Virus record (IMG/VR): IMGVR_UViG_3300037315_000018
Span: 1 to 30,128 of that record
Length of the DNA: 30,128 nt
Direction: 5' to 3' (one strand)
From: a virus
Both the position numbers and the translations under genes were made by a program. The stretch's first letter is position 1, and every line of letters begins with the position of its first letter. Positions 19,219 to 26,359 of this stretch are shown piece after piece. The notes beneath the pieces were generated by a model, which ran no database searches, was not told where the DNA came from, and was given only the letters and a program-made list of their open reading frames with translations.

Positions 19219-20187
19219 ATGCCTACCGTCACTCTGACCGAATCCGCCAAGCTGGCCCAGGACGAACTCGTCGCTGGCGTCATCGAGAACATCATCACCG
19301 TCAACCGCATGTTCGAGGTCCTGCCGTTCGACGGGATCGAGGGTAACGCGCTGGCCTACAACCGCGAAGAGACCCTCGGCCCGGTCGCGACGGTCGGCGT
19401 CGGCAGCACGGACGGTGCCATCGGCTCCGGCGTCTCCGGCACTAACTCGACCGAGCGCGGTGCTGCGAAGGACGCTGCGACCTTCAAGCAGGTGACTTCG
19501 AGCCTCACCACGATCATGGGTGACGCCGAGGTCAATGGCCTGATCCAGGCGACCCGCTCCGGCGACGGCAACGACCAGACGGCGGTCCAGATCGCTTCCA
19601 AGGCGAAGTCCGCCGGCCGGAAGTACCAGGACCAGCTCATCAACGGCGACGGCTCGAACTTCACGTTCAACGGTCTGCTGGAACTGTGCGCGGCTAGCCA
19701 GGAGGTCGACACCGGCACCAACGGCTCTGCCCTGTCCTTCGCGATCATGGACGAGCTGATGGACCTCGTGACCGACAAGGACGGTCAGGTCGACTACATG
19801 GCGGCGCACGCTCGCACGATCCGCTCCTACAAGTCGCTCCTGCGCGGCCTGGGCGGGGCGTCCATCGGCGACGTGGTCGAGCTGCCGTCGGGCGCCGAGG
19901 TCCCGGCCTACTCGGGTGTTCCGATCTTCCGGAACGACTACATCCCGACTGACCAGTCCAAGGGCACGTCCTCGAACACGACCACGATCTTCGCTGGTAC
20001 GCTCGACGACGGTTCCCGCCAGCACGGCATCGCCGGCCTGACCGCCGAGATGGCCGCCGGCATCCAGGTGGTCGACGTGGGCGAGAGCGAGACCCGCGAC
20101 GAGCGCATCTGGCGCGTCAAGTGGTACTCGGGCCTCGCGCTCTTCTCCGAGAAGGGCCTGAGCTGCGCCCCGGGCATCACCAACTAA
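19219..20187 (+). CDS. major capsid protein
   Basis: Forms the icosahedral shell. The 322-residue size, the position after the scaffold and the sequence pattern fit an HK97-fold coat protein: an N-terminal helix (TESAKLAQDELVAGVIENII), FDGIEGNALAYNREETLGPV leading into an extended loop, a middle helix (AVQIASKAKSAGRKYQDQLI), the NGLLELCAASQEV segment and a C-terminal SGVPIFRNDYIPTD motif typical of this fold. AGGGAGGA precedes the ATG. Third-position GC is among the highest of the window, as expected for strong expression. Confidence 0.92.
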   Translation: MPTVTLTESAKLAQDELVAGVIENIITVNRMFEVLPFDGIEGNALAYNREETLGPVATVGVGSTDGAIGSGVSGTNSTERGAAKDAATFKQVTSSLTTIMGDAEVNGLIQATRSGDGNDQTAVQIASKAKSAGRKYQDQLINGDGSNFTFNGLLELCAASQEVDTGTNGSALSFAIMDELMDLVTDKDGQVDYMAAHARTIRSYKSLLRGLGGASIGDVVELPSGAEVPAYSGVPIFRNDYIPTDQSKGTSSNTTTIFAGTLDDGSRQHGIAGLTAEMAAGIQVVDVGESETRDERIWRVKWYSGLALFSEKGLSCAPGITN

Positions 20188-20208
20188 GGGCTGACGCCCT
20201 GATCCGTG

Positions 20209-20232
20209 GGGGGAGGTCTCCGGGCCTCCCCC
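20209..20232 (+). terminator. hairpin after the capsid gene, possible terminator
   Basis: GGGGGAGG/CCTCCCCC (20209-20216, 20225-20232) with an 8-nt loop, 20 nt after the capsid stop, followed by GCTTCTCCTT. A weak or partial terminator is plausible. Confidence 0.5.
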
Positions 20233-20259
20233 GCTTCTCCTTGAAGGGAGGATACTGAC

Positions 20260-20838
20260 ATGCCTGCGTATCTGGTCGAAGTCGACCCGAGCGTTTCCGG
20301 CCGCTACCTCGCTGGCGGCGGTGATTCGCACGTGGTCTTCGCTGCGGATGCCACGGGGGCTCGCGAAGCCGTCGCCGCTCGATTCGGTGACGACTCGAAC
20401 TCCTTCTGGAACGACACCAACGCCGTCAACGTAACGGAGCTTGTGGCCGATGCAGACCTCGAAGGCTGGGTGTTCGCGATCAAGCTCTACAACACGACGG
20501 ATCGCCTGCCGGCTGAGCAGGTTTCTGTCACGGGCGGGGCTGGCGATGCTCCGGACGATGTGGCTGCTGCTCTGGTTACGGCTCTCAACGCTACTGGGTC
20601 TATCGCCAACGCCTCGTACAACGACACCTCCAACACGCTCACCGTGGCGGGTGCCGGCGACGGCATCGGTGACTGGACCTTCTCGATCACCGCCGTGCCG
20701 CCTTGGGGCGAGACTACTGTCGACAGCCTGTTCGGCACGCTCACCGACGAGGGAGCCTCCGGCGATGCTCTCACCGTGGTGATGCCCGGCGACAGCGACA
20801 CGCTGCCGTTCCACTACGCCACTCTGCGCACGCGCTAA
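20260..20838 (+). CDS. possible head decoration or fibre protein (192 aa)
   Basis: GGGAGGA lies upstream of the ATG. Residues 1-75 form one region (MPAYLVEVDPSVSGRYLAGG; EAVAARFGDDSNSFWNDTNA), then a threonine/alanine-rich beta part (AALVTALNATGSIANASYND; TLTVAGAGDGIGDWTFSITA). Its place between the capsid gene and a real terminator, and its Ig/beta-like composition, suggest a virion surface protein, perhaps capsid decoration. This is inference from context; no family is recognised. Confidence 0.75.
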   Translation: MPAYLVEVDPSVSGRYLAGGGDSHVVFAADATGAREAVAARFGDDSNSFWNDTNAVNVTELVADADLEGWVFAIKLYNTTDRLPAEQVSVTGGAGDAPDDVAAALVTALNATGSIANASYNDTSNTLTVAGAGDGIGDWTFSITAVPPWGETTVDSLFGTLTDEGASGDALTVVMPGDSDTLPFHYATLRTR

Positions 20839-20857
20839 CCGGCGTAGGCTGAAAGCG

Positions 20858-20887
20858 AAGGCCCCAGGTTCACGCCTGGGGCCTTTT
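20858..20887 (+). terminator. intrinsic terminator after the head genes
   Basis: AAGGCCCCAGG/CCTGGGGCCTT (20858-20868, 20875-20885), 6-nt loop, with TTTT at 20884-20887. This is the only classical intrinsic terminator in the window. It would end the abundant capsid transcript. Confidence 0.9.
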
Positions 20888-20968
20888 GCTTGCCAGGGCT
20901 AGTCGAGACGGCTACGCTTCTGGATCGAGGGGTGATCCCTCGCGACGATGACAAAACAGGAGATGACG

Positions 20969-21610
20969 ATGTCGATGATGAGTGTCACGCTCGTACTGAC
21001 GGGCGCGTACAAAGGGCGGACCTGCGTGCTCAACGGCAAGCAGTTCGTTGATGGGAAACACACCATTCAGGGCGATCCTGACGTGATCGCCTCGGTGTGC
21101 AAGTACATGGGGCGCTCCTACCAAGCGTACCCCGAGGGCTCGGAAGAGCTGAAGCTGGCCCAGGCCCGCGACCGCGGAGAGGACATCAGCCATGGCGGCG
21201 ACACTGACGCTTCGGAAGCTAGCGAATCGGGGCCGGCAGAAGCGGTTCCAGGCGACGATCACGCGGAACTCGGATCGTCTGCCGCGGAAGGAGCAGATGA
21301 CGGCCAACTCGATGCTGGAAGTGACGCAGGGGATTCCGGGGTTCGTCCCGACGGGGACGGACACGAACACTCCGGGCTTTCCGCGTCGGGCGAAGGCTCG
21401 GAGCACGGGGCCGGCAACAACCCGCGGCTTAAAGGGGTGATCCAGGACCTCGACCCGGACCTCGACGAGAACTGGACCAAGACCGGCAAGCCGGCGCTCG
21501 CGGCCGTGCAGAAGGCGTACGGCGCCGACGTGACCCGCCAGGACATCAACAACGCGGCGCCCGGCTGGGACCGCGAGAAGGCCCAGGAGAAAGCCCTGGC
21601 CGAGATGTAA
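20969..21610 (+). CDS. head protein with acidic disordered middle (213 aa)
   Basis: ACAGGAG at 20956-20962 fits ATG 20969; upstream in-frame ATGs are 20948 and 20963. The N-terminal 70 residues (MSVTLVLTGAYKGRTCVLNG, KQFVDGKHTIQGDPDVIASV) form a small beta domain, the middle (about 75-165) is D/E/G/S-rich and disordered, and the C-terminal 50 residues (DLDPDLDENWTKTGKPALAA; YGADVTRQDINNAAPGWDRE) form a mixed domain of a kind I have seen in phage head genes after the capsid gene. The role is likely structural. A second frame is open inside the middle region. Confidence 0.8.
   Translation: MSMMSVTLVLTGAYKGRTCVLNGKQFVDGKHTIQGDPDVIASVCKYMGRSYQAYPEGSEELKLAQARDRGEDISHGGDTDASEASESGPAEAVPGDDHAELGSSAAEGADDGQLDAGSDAGDSGVRPDGDGHEHSGLSASGEGSEHGAGNNPRLKGVIQDLDPDLDENWTKTGKPALAAVQKAYGADVTRQDINNAAPGWDREKAQEKALAEM
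21192..21440 (+). CDS. possible nested overlapping gene (82 aa)
   Basis: A different frame inside the acidic middle of the gene above reads MAATLTLRKLANRGRQKRFQ, then TITRNSDRLPRKEQMTANSM and an extended tail. GGAGAGGA (about 21176-21183) precedes its ATG. Third positions are about 82% GC by my count (67 of 82 codons), against roughly 60% in the host frame. However, they are mostly G and coincide with first positions of the GNN-rich host frame, which can produce this bias as a shadow. Treat as a candidate, not a call. Confidence 0.3.
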   Translation: MAATLTLRKLANRGRQKRFQATITRNSDRLPRKEQMTANSMLEVTQGIPGFVPTGTDTNTPGFPRRAKARSTGPATTRGLKG

Positions 21611-21622
21611 CAGGAGGCCGCT

Positions 21623-21772
21623 ATGCCGTGGCGCGTACGCAAGAAGCCGGTCAAGGGTAGCAAGAACTGGGCGATCCAGAAGAAAGAGGGCAACTCCTGG
21701 AAGATCGTGGGTCGCTCTACGTCCAAGCAGAAAGCCCAGGCTAGCGTGCGCGCCCGGCGCGCTTCCGAATAG
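21623..21772 (+). CDS. small basic protein (49 aa)
   Basis: ACAGGAGG lies directly upstream of the ATG. The product is MPWRVRKKPVKGSKNWAIQK, then KEGNSWKIVGRSTSKQKAQA and SVRARRASE. The W-x-I-x-K..G..W-x-I-V-G pattern suggests a short beta hairpin followed by a helix ending ASVRARRASE, a layout I have seen in tiny phage head-region proteins. Strongly basic. First of four small basic products in this stretch. Confidence 0.75.
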   Translation: MPWRVRKKPVKGSKNWAIQKKEGNSWKIVGRSTSKQKAQASVRARRASE

Positions 21773-21783
21773 GTTGACCCCCT

Positions 21784-21824
21784 GTTAACCATGCAGCATA
21801 CTCCTGTTCGAGTTGTCCTCGAAC
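21784..21824. promoter_or_regulatory. GTTAACCAT site and 7-bp palindrome upstream of the 91-aa gene
   Basis: TTAACCAT at 21785-21792 matches the CtrA half-site exactly. Then GTTCGAG-TTGTC-CTCGAAC (21806-21824) forms an inverted repeat just before the ribosome site. The gap between genes is only 68 bp, so both are probably regulatory. Confidence 0.5.
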
Positions 21825-21840
21825 GCAGGGAGAATGCGTC

Positions 21841-22116
21841 ATGGCTATCGTACCTCATCTTGTCGAGAAGGTCGCCGATCCCGGTGACACGGTCATCGAC
21901 GGCATCGAAGCTGTCGTGATCGCTATCGACGACACCCAGGAGACCTCGGCTGCGCTGATCCAGCAGGCGGCGGTCGACAAGGTTAACGCCGAGCTGGGCT
22001 CCGGCAAGCTGCCCGACGGATACTTCACCTCGAACCGTGCTATCGGCGCCACCTTCGACGCGGATGACGACGTGGTCGTCTTCTCCGGCAAGAAGGTGCT
22101 GGAAGCCATCGCGTAA
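21841..22116 (+). CDS. hypothetical head-region protein (91 aa)
   Basis: AGGGAG is 8 nt upstream of the ATG. The product starts MAIVPHLVEKVADPGDTVID and has two beta-strand pairs (IEAVVIAID; VVVFSGKKVLEAIA) around a helix (SAALIQQAAVDKVNAELGSG). A further GTTAAC lies inside (21982). It may be a small virion or assembly protein given its neighbours; no family recognised. Confidence 0.72.
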   Translation: MAIVPHLVEKVADPGDTVIDGIEAVVIAIDDTQETSAALIQQAAVDKVNAELGSGKLPDGYFTSNRAIGATFDADDDVVVFSGKKVLEAIA

Positions 22117-22129
22117 CGGGAGTAGGCCC

Positions 22130-22333
22130 ATGGCCCGCGGTTTCATGAAGCGTGCCGCCATGTTCCGGCAGAAGTCCGGCGGCGGCATGAACAACCCCAC
22201 GACCAGCGGCCGGGCCTCGTCCCCTCGACGCCCTGCCAACGTCTTCGGTCGTGCGTCTCAGTTCTCGAACGCCATGTCGAACCCGCCTAACAAAGGCGCT
22301 CGTCGGGCGAAGCTGGGCAACCTCAAGACGTAG
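22130..22333 (+). CDS. small basic protein (67 aa)
   Basis: CGGGAG lies 8 nt before the ATG. MARGFMKRAAMFRQKSGGGM, then an S/N/P-rich stretch and NKGARRAKLGNLKT at the end. It is low in hydrophobic residues and probably disordered and basic. It lies 13 nt after the previous stop and 10 nt before the next start, with all small genes sharing strong ribosome sites. Confidence 0.68.
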   Translation: MARGFMKRAAMFRQKSGGGMNNPTTSGRASSPRRPANVFGRASQFSNAMSNPPNKGARRAKLGNLKT

Positions 22334-22343
22334 GAGGTCGTCG

Positions 22344-22394
22344 ATGGCGAAGCACATGAAGAAGAAGCGCAAGAGCAAGCGTAAGTCCAAGTAG
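22344..22394 (+). CDS. 16-residue poly-basic peptide gene
   Basis: The product is MAKHMKKKRKSKRKSK, eleven of sixteen residues being K, R or H. TAGGAGGT at 22331-22338, one of the strongest ribosome sites in the window, precedes the ATG with a normal gap, and the reading frame fits exactly between neighbours. A peptide this basic could bind packaged or host DNA or RNA. Small size makes the call uncertain, but a strong site ahead of a random short frame would be unlikely. Confidence 0.55.
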   Translation: MAKHMKKKRKSKRKSK

Positions 22395-22429
22395 ACCGGC
22401 TGCGGCCGGCGGCATAGGAGGGCCATATC

Positions 22430-22627
22430 ATGGCAAAGCGAGGGACTACCAAAAGCGTCGGGATGGGCTTCAAGCGCATGTCCAGCTCCGGCGTCCGTAA
22501 GGGCAACGATGGCCGGAAGAACGTGGTCATGCGGGGCCGTCCGAAGAGCACCAGTTCCCAGTTGATGACCGGCATGGTCGGTCGCAACATCCGAGGCACC
22601 TACCTCGGCAGCGGCGGCGGCAACTAA
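22430..22627 (+). CDS. small basic glycine/serine-rich protein (65 aa)
   Basis: TAGGAGGG precedes the ATG at 22430 with a 10-nt gap. MAKRGTTKSVGMGFKRMSSS, then VRKGNDGRKNVVMRGRPKST and a GG-rich tail. The basic, flexible composition resembles small DNA-binding or internal head proteins. It is followed by a strong hairpin (22658-22683). Function unknown. Confidence 0.7.
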   Translation: MAKRGTTKSVGMGFKRMSSSGVRKGNDGRKNVVMRGRPKSTSSQLMTGMVGRNIRGTYLGSGGGN

Positions 22628-22657
22628 GACCGCTCCCCTGCGGGACAACGACTAACC

Positions 22658-22683
22658 GGGCCGGGGCCGCGATGCCCCGGCCC
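22658..22683 (+). terminator. 10-bp GC hairpin, possible terminator
   Basis: GGGCCGGGGC/GCCCCGGCCC (22658-22667, 22674-22683) with a 6-nt loop, then CCACTACT. Stable but without a T-run. It separates the small basic genes from the connector genes. Confidence 0.5.
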
Positions 22684-22703
22684 CACTACTACAGGAGGCG
22701 TCC

Positions 22704-23351
22704 GTGGCGTTCACGGTTGAAGATGGTGGCGGGAATAGCTCGGCGAACGCGTATATCGACGAAGCCTTCGCTGACCAGTACCACGAAGACCATGGTCACG
22801 CCGGCTGGGGCCTCCTGACGACTCCTGAAAAAGAGACTTCCATCGTCCGGGCAACCTCGTTCGTCGATAAGCGCTTCGGCATGCGCTACGTCGGCTTCCG
22901 CCGCTCGAAGTCTCAGAACCTCGAATGGCCGCGTCTGGACGCTTTCGACAAGGACGGGTTCCTGCTCAGCGGCGAAGATGAGATTCCGCGGCTCCTGAAG
23001 CGCGCGGTCGCCGAGTACGCGCTGCGGGCCGCTATCTACAACATCCTGGCGCCTGATCCGCTGCGGGCGGTGCCGGGCCAGGATTTCAGCGATCTCTCGA
23101 CTGCCCAGAGCGGTCGTAGCGCGAGTCAGGCCGGCGCTGTCAAGAGCACGCGCGTCAAGGCCGGGCCGGTCGAAAGCGAGACCGAGTTCCAGACGGCCGC
23201 CGACATGGCCGCCAAGTCGAGCGGCGGTCGCGGCCTGCAATCCGGTCTGCTCAACGACTTCTACATTCCGGAGTACCCGGAAGCTGATATGTGGATCGAA
23301 GAGCTGCTGCGCAGCGGTCAAACCGGCGTCATCCTCTCGCGAGGAGATTAA
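22704..23351 (+). CDS. head-tail adaptor, DnaT-like family
   Basis: GTG start with CAGGAGG upstream. The 215-residue product has the pattern of phage proteins annotated as DnaT-like (DnaT_2): NSSANAYIDEAFADQYHEDH, GWGLLTTPEKETSIVRATSF (about residues 33-52), then a helical AVAEYALRAA and the RLLLxxFYIPE-like ending GLLNDFYIPEYPEADMWIEE. Members occur right after the capsid gene and probably serve as head-tail adaptors. The name DnaT is historical; a replication role is not implied. Confidence 0.8.
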   Translation: MAFTVEDGGGNSSANAYIDEAFADQYHEDHGHAGWGLLTTPEKETSIVRATSFVDKRFGMRYVGFRRSKSQNLEWPRLDAFDKDGFLLSGEDEIPRLLKRAVAEYALRAAIYNILAPDPLRAVPGQDFSDLSTAQSGRSASQAGAVKSTRVKAGPVESETEFQTAADMAAKSSGGRGLQSGLLNDFYIPEYPEADMWIEELLRSGQTGVILSRGD

Positions 23352-23354
23352 CCT

Positions 23355-23741
23355 ATGGCAATCGACTACGCGGCCTTGGCCGGCGACGTGAAGCAGCTAA
23401 TCGAGGACAACGGCCGTGAGGTCGATCTGATTCTGCACAGTGAGGCGCCGGCCGATAGTCAGAAACCCTGGCGTGGCCGAGACGACTCCAACGACACCAC
23501 GATCACCGCTACAGCCATCCTCGTTGAGTACGAAGAGGATGAGATCGACGACCAGCTCGTTCGCCGGGGCGATCAGCGCTGCCTCCTGGCGGCCACGTCG
23601 GCGAACGTCGCCGGCCAGGACATCAAGAGCTTCGACACGCTCGACGACAGCGGGGTGACGGGCATCTGGCACATCATCAACGTGAACCCAGTGCAGCCGG
23701 GTGACACGCTGGTGGTCTACGACATCCAGCTTCGGAGATAG
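23355..23741 (+). CDS. putative head closure/neck protein (128 aa)
   Basis: Starts 3 nt after the adaptor's stop. MAIDYAALAGDVKQLIEDNG, then beta-rich segments (TITATAILVEYEEDEIDDQL, RCLLAATSANVAGQDIKSFD, GIWHIINVNPVQPGDTLVVY, DIQLRR). The barrel-like strand pattern and location between adaptor and tail terminator are those of head-closure (stopper) proteins, which seal the packaged capsid. Assignment rests mainly on context. Confidence 0.75.
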   Translation: MAIDYAALAGDVKQLIEDNGREVDLILHSEAPADSQKPWRGRDDSNDTTITATAILVEYEEDEIDDQLVRRGDQRCLLAATSANVAGQDIKSFDTLDDSGVTGIWHIINVNPVQPGDTLVVYDIQLRR

Positions 23742-23743
23742 AG

Positions 23744-24193
23744 ATGGGTTTCACGGTCGAAGAAGCGGTCGATGCGATCTACAAGCGCTTCACGGACGAG
23801 TGGGAAACTCTCGCGACGCCGCCGCTGCTCTTGTACGATGACTTCGGTCAGGACATCCCGAACACCGATACGCCGTGGGCCCGCATCCAGATCAGGCACA
23901 ACGGCGGTGAGCAGTCGACGCTTCAGGAGCGTGGACAGCGCGAGTTCGAGCGCCTGGGCATCATTACCGTGCAGATTTTCACACCGCTCAACGACGGCCG
24001 GAAGGCAGTTGACCTGTACGCTCAGACCGCCATGCGGGCTTTCGAGCGACAGGCAGCGACGAAGATTGGCGGTACGAGCGTGGACGAGGTCTGGTTCCGC
24101 AACACCCAGACCAACGAGATCGGCCGCAACGAGGGCTGGTATCAGACCAACATCACCTCGCAGTTCGAGTACGACTTCTCGGAGAGCAGCTAA
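23744..24193 (+). CDS. tail terminator-like protein (DUF4128 type)
   Basis: 149 residues starting MGFTVEEAVDAIYKRFTDEW, 2 nt after the previous stop. The sequence PWARIQIRHNGGEQSTLQER, then LGIITVQIFTPLNDGRKAVD, VDEVWFRNTQTNEIGRNEGW and YQTNITSQFEYDF matches the layout I know for tail terminators, which cap the tube and bind the head closure. The gap before the tube gene follows it. Confidence 0.82.
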   Translation: MGFTVEEAVDAIYKRFTDEWETLATPPLLLYDDFGQDIPNTDTPWARIQIRHNGGEQSTLQERGQREFERLGIITVQIFTPLNDGRKAVDLYAQTAMRAFERQAATKIGGTSVDEVWFRNTQTNEIGRNEGWYQTNITSQFEYDFSESS

Positions 24194-24206
24194 CCGCTTG
24201 CCAGCC

Positions 24207-24246
24207 GTTAACTGACGAGGTACTTTAACCGCCAAGCATGCTTGGC
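24207..24246. promoter_or_regulatory. GTTAAC site and 16-bp palindrome upstream of the tail tube gene
   Basis: GTTAAC (24207-24212) and TTTAAC (24224-24229) precede GCCAAGCATGCTTGGC (24231-24246), a perfect 16-bp palindrome. They lie in the 76-bp gap before the tube gene, where a promoter, operator or terminator of upstream genes would be expected. Confidence 0.5.
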
Positions 24247-24269
24247 TCACCCTAACGGGAGCACGAAAG

Positions 24270-25841
24270 ATGGCCGTCTCGGATAAGGTCGACTCCAATA
24301 TCACAGGGCTTCGGTTCGCCGTGGAAGACACCCTCGGCGTTCTGCCCGGCTCACCCACTTGGTACGGCCTTGAGCCGAACTCCTACGATGATTTCGGCGG
24401 GCAGATCAGCACCACGGCTCGCGCCCCCATCAACGCCGGGCGGCAGCGCCAGAAGGGTGTTGTGACGGACCTGGATGCGTCGGGCGGGTTCAACAACGAC
24501 CTGACCCAGACCAACTTCCAACGCCTCCTTCAAGGCTTCTTCTTCGCCGACTTCCGTGAGAAGGCGGACACGAACCCCTTCAACGGAACGGCCGTCACGA
24601 TTACGAATGTGGACGGCACTGGCGAGACGTACGACGCGGGCAGCGGTCTCGACGTTTTCACCGAAGGCGATCTGATCTTCGCCTCGGGCTTTACGAACTC
24701 GGCCAACAACGGCTTGAAGACCACTGCCGGTGCCGGCGCTCCGACGGCGACGGCGGTAACGGTCAACGAGGACATCGTGGATGAATCCGCGCCTCCCGCA
24801 GCCGCTCGGCTGGTCAAAGTCGGTTTCGAGTTTGGTGACGGCCTCGTTGAGGTCGATGCCAGCGGCGACCTTCCGGTGCTGGACTTCCAGACTGGCGCCG
24901 ATCCGGACAGCCTCGGTGTGATCCCGGGTGAGTGGATTTACATCGGCGGTGACACGTCGGCGACCCAGTTTTCGACGGCGGCCAACAACGGCTATGCTCG
25001 CGTCTTCTCGGTGACGGGCGGTGACGCCGGCTCGATCACCCTAGACAAGACGCAGGCTGACATGGTCACGGAGACCGGGACCACTGGTGTCAGCCTGCAA
25101 ATCTTCACCGGTCGGGTTATCAAGAACGAGGCCGAACCGTCAAATCAGGTGCGTCGCAGCTTCCAGCTCGAACGCACGCTGGGCTCGCCGGACGATGCCA
25201 ACACGGACCTTCAGGCCGAGTACCTGATCGGGTCTATCGCCAACGAGTTCACGCTCAACTTCGCGACGGCAGACAAGATCACCGCAGACCTGAGCTTCGT
25301 CGCCATCGACAACGAGCAGCGCACGCAGAGCGAAGGCGTGAAGAGCGGCGACCGCCCGCAGGTCAGCTCGGGCGACGCCTACAACACGTCGAACGACTTC
25401 TCGCGGTTGAAGCTGAGCCTGCTCGACCGCACGAACTCGAACCCGACCAAGCTCTTCGCGTTCGTCACCGAGTTCTCCGTGCCGATCAACAACAACGTCA
25501 GCCCGAACAAGGCCATCTCGGTCCTGGGCGCGTTCGACGTGACGGCCGGCGACTTCACCGTGGACGGCTCCGCCACGGCCTACTTCTCGCAGGTCGAGGC
25601 GGTCCAGGCGGTGCGCAACAACTCGGACGTGACGCTCGACTTTATCCTGGGCAAGAACAACGTCGGCATCGCGGTCGACGTGCCGCTCATCGCGCTTGGC
25701 GACGGCCGCCTCAACGTCGAGAAGGACGCGCCGATCACTCTGCCGCTTGAGCTGGGTGCCGCCGCGGACGGCGTGTTCAATCACACCCTCCTGGCGGTGT
25801 TCTTCGACTACCTGCCGGACGCGGCGATGCCGTCGGCATAA
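24270..25841 (+). CDS. major tail tube protein
   Basis: Polymerises into the tail tube. The 523 residues follow the Phage_tube_2-like pattern: N-terminal GLRFAVEDTLGVLPGSPTWY and NSYDDFGGQISTTARAPINA, RQRQKGVVTDLDASGGFNND (about 60-79), the central inserted repeats, and RRSFQLERTLGSPDDANTDL leading into FVTEFSVPINNNVSPNKAIS. The long middle part (about 90-260) looks like an added Ig-like or beta domain, making it larger than a minimal tube protein. CGGGAG precedes the ATG. Confidence 0.88.
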   Translation: MAVSDKVDSNITGLRFAVEDTLGVLPGSPTWYGLEPNSYDDFGGQISTTARAPINAGRQRQKGVVTDLDASGGFNNDLTQTNFQRLLQGFFFADFREKADTNPFNGTAVTITNVDGTGETYDAGSGLDVFTEGDLIFASGFTNSANNGLKTTAGAGAPTATAVTVNEDIVDESAPPAAARLVKVGFEFGDGLVEVDASGDLPVLDFQTGADPDSLGVIPGEWIYIGGDTSATQFSTAANNGYARVFSVTGGDAGSITLDKTQADMVTETGTTGVSLQIFTGRVIKNEAEPSNQVRRSFQLERTLGSPDDANTDLQAEYLIGSIANEFTLNFATADKITADLSFVAIDNEQRTQSEGVKSGDRPQVSSGDAYNTSNDFSRLKLSLLDRTNSNPTKLFAFVTEFSVPINNNVSPNKAISVLGAFDVTAGDFTVDGSATAYFSQVEAVQAVRNNSDVTLDFILGKNNVGIAVDVPLIALGDGRLNVEKDAPITLPLELGAAADGVFNHTLLAVFFDYLPDAAMPSA

Positions 25842-25846
25842 TCCTG

Positions 25847-25872
25847 GGGGCGGGTCTGACCGGGCCCGCCCC
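25847..25872 (+). terminator. hairpin after the tail tube gene, possible terminator
   Basis: GGGGCGGG/CCCGCCCC (25847-25854, 25865-25872) with a 10-nt loop, 5 nt after the tube stop. There is no T-run; it may be partial termination that lowers expression of the chaperones and tape measure. Confidence 0.5.
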
Positions 25873-25897
25873 TCCATTCCCATAAGGAGACGAGACG

Positions 25898-26359
25898 ATG
25901 ACGACCTCCAAGCAGAACCAGAACGATTCCGCCGAGGGCGCCGAGAAGAAGACCTCGATCTACGACCTGTTCGGCATGGACGACAACATGGAGAAGAAGG
26001 GCATCTGGATCGACTACGGCCCGGCCGGCTCGTTCCTGATCGCTCGTGCCGGCGGCTCGAACCAGAAGTTCGCCAACATCCTTCAGGCCAAGACTCGGCC
26101 GTACAAGTTCCAGATCGACAACGAGCTGATCGACCAGGAGACCGGACAGCGGCTCATGTATGAGGCGTTCGCCGAGGCCGTCGTGCTGGACTGGGAAGGC
26201 GTCTGCGACCGGGATGGCAACCCGATCCCCTTCTCCCAGAAGAACTGCGTCAAGCTGTTCGAGGACCTGCCTGACCTGTTCCACGACCTGCGTGAGCAGG
26301 CATCCAAGCTCGCCAACTTCCGGCAGCAGAGCTTGGAGGAGGCGGCAAAAAACTCGTAG
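25898..26359 (+). CDS. tail assembly chaperone, short product (G-like)
   Basis: 153 residues from ATG 25898 (TAAGGAGACG upstream). It stops at TAG 26357. Together with the extended product it coats the tape measure and guides tube assembly. The sequence has KGIWIDYGPAGSFLIARAGG, ILQAKTRPYKFQIDNELIDQ and NCVKLFEDLPDLFHDLREQA, a layout I associate with phage proteins placed immediately before the tape measure. The last codons (GCA AAA AAC TCG TAG) contain the slip site. Confidence 0.88.
   Translation: MTTSKQNQNDSAEGAEKKTSIYDLFGMDDNMEKKGIWIDYGPAGSFLIARAGGSNQKFANILQAKTRPYKFQIDNELIDQETGQRLMYEAFAEAVVLDWEGVCDRDGNPIPFSQKNCVKLFEDLPDLFHDLREQASKLANFRQQSLEEAAKNS

Noticed and set aside
19189-20814. 541-codon antisense frame opposite the capsid gene
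   Set aside because: A shadow of high third-position GC in the real genes; it crosses two genes and a gap and has no ribosome site.
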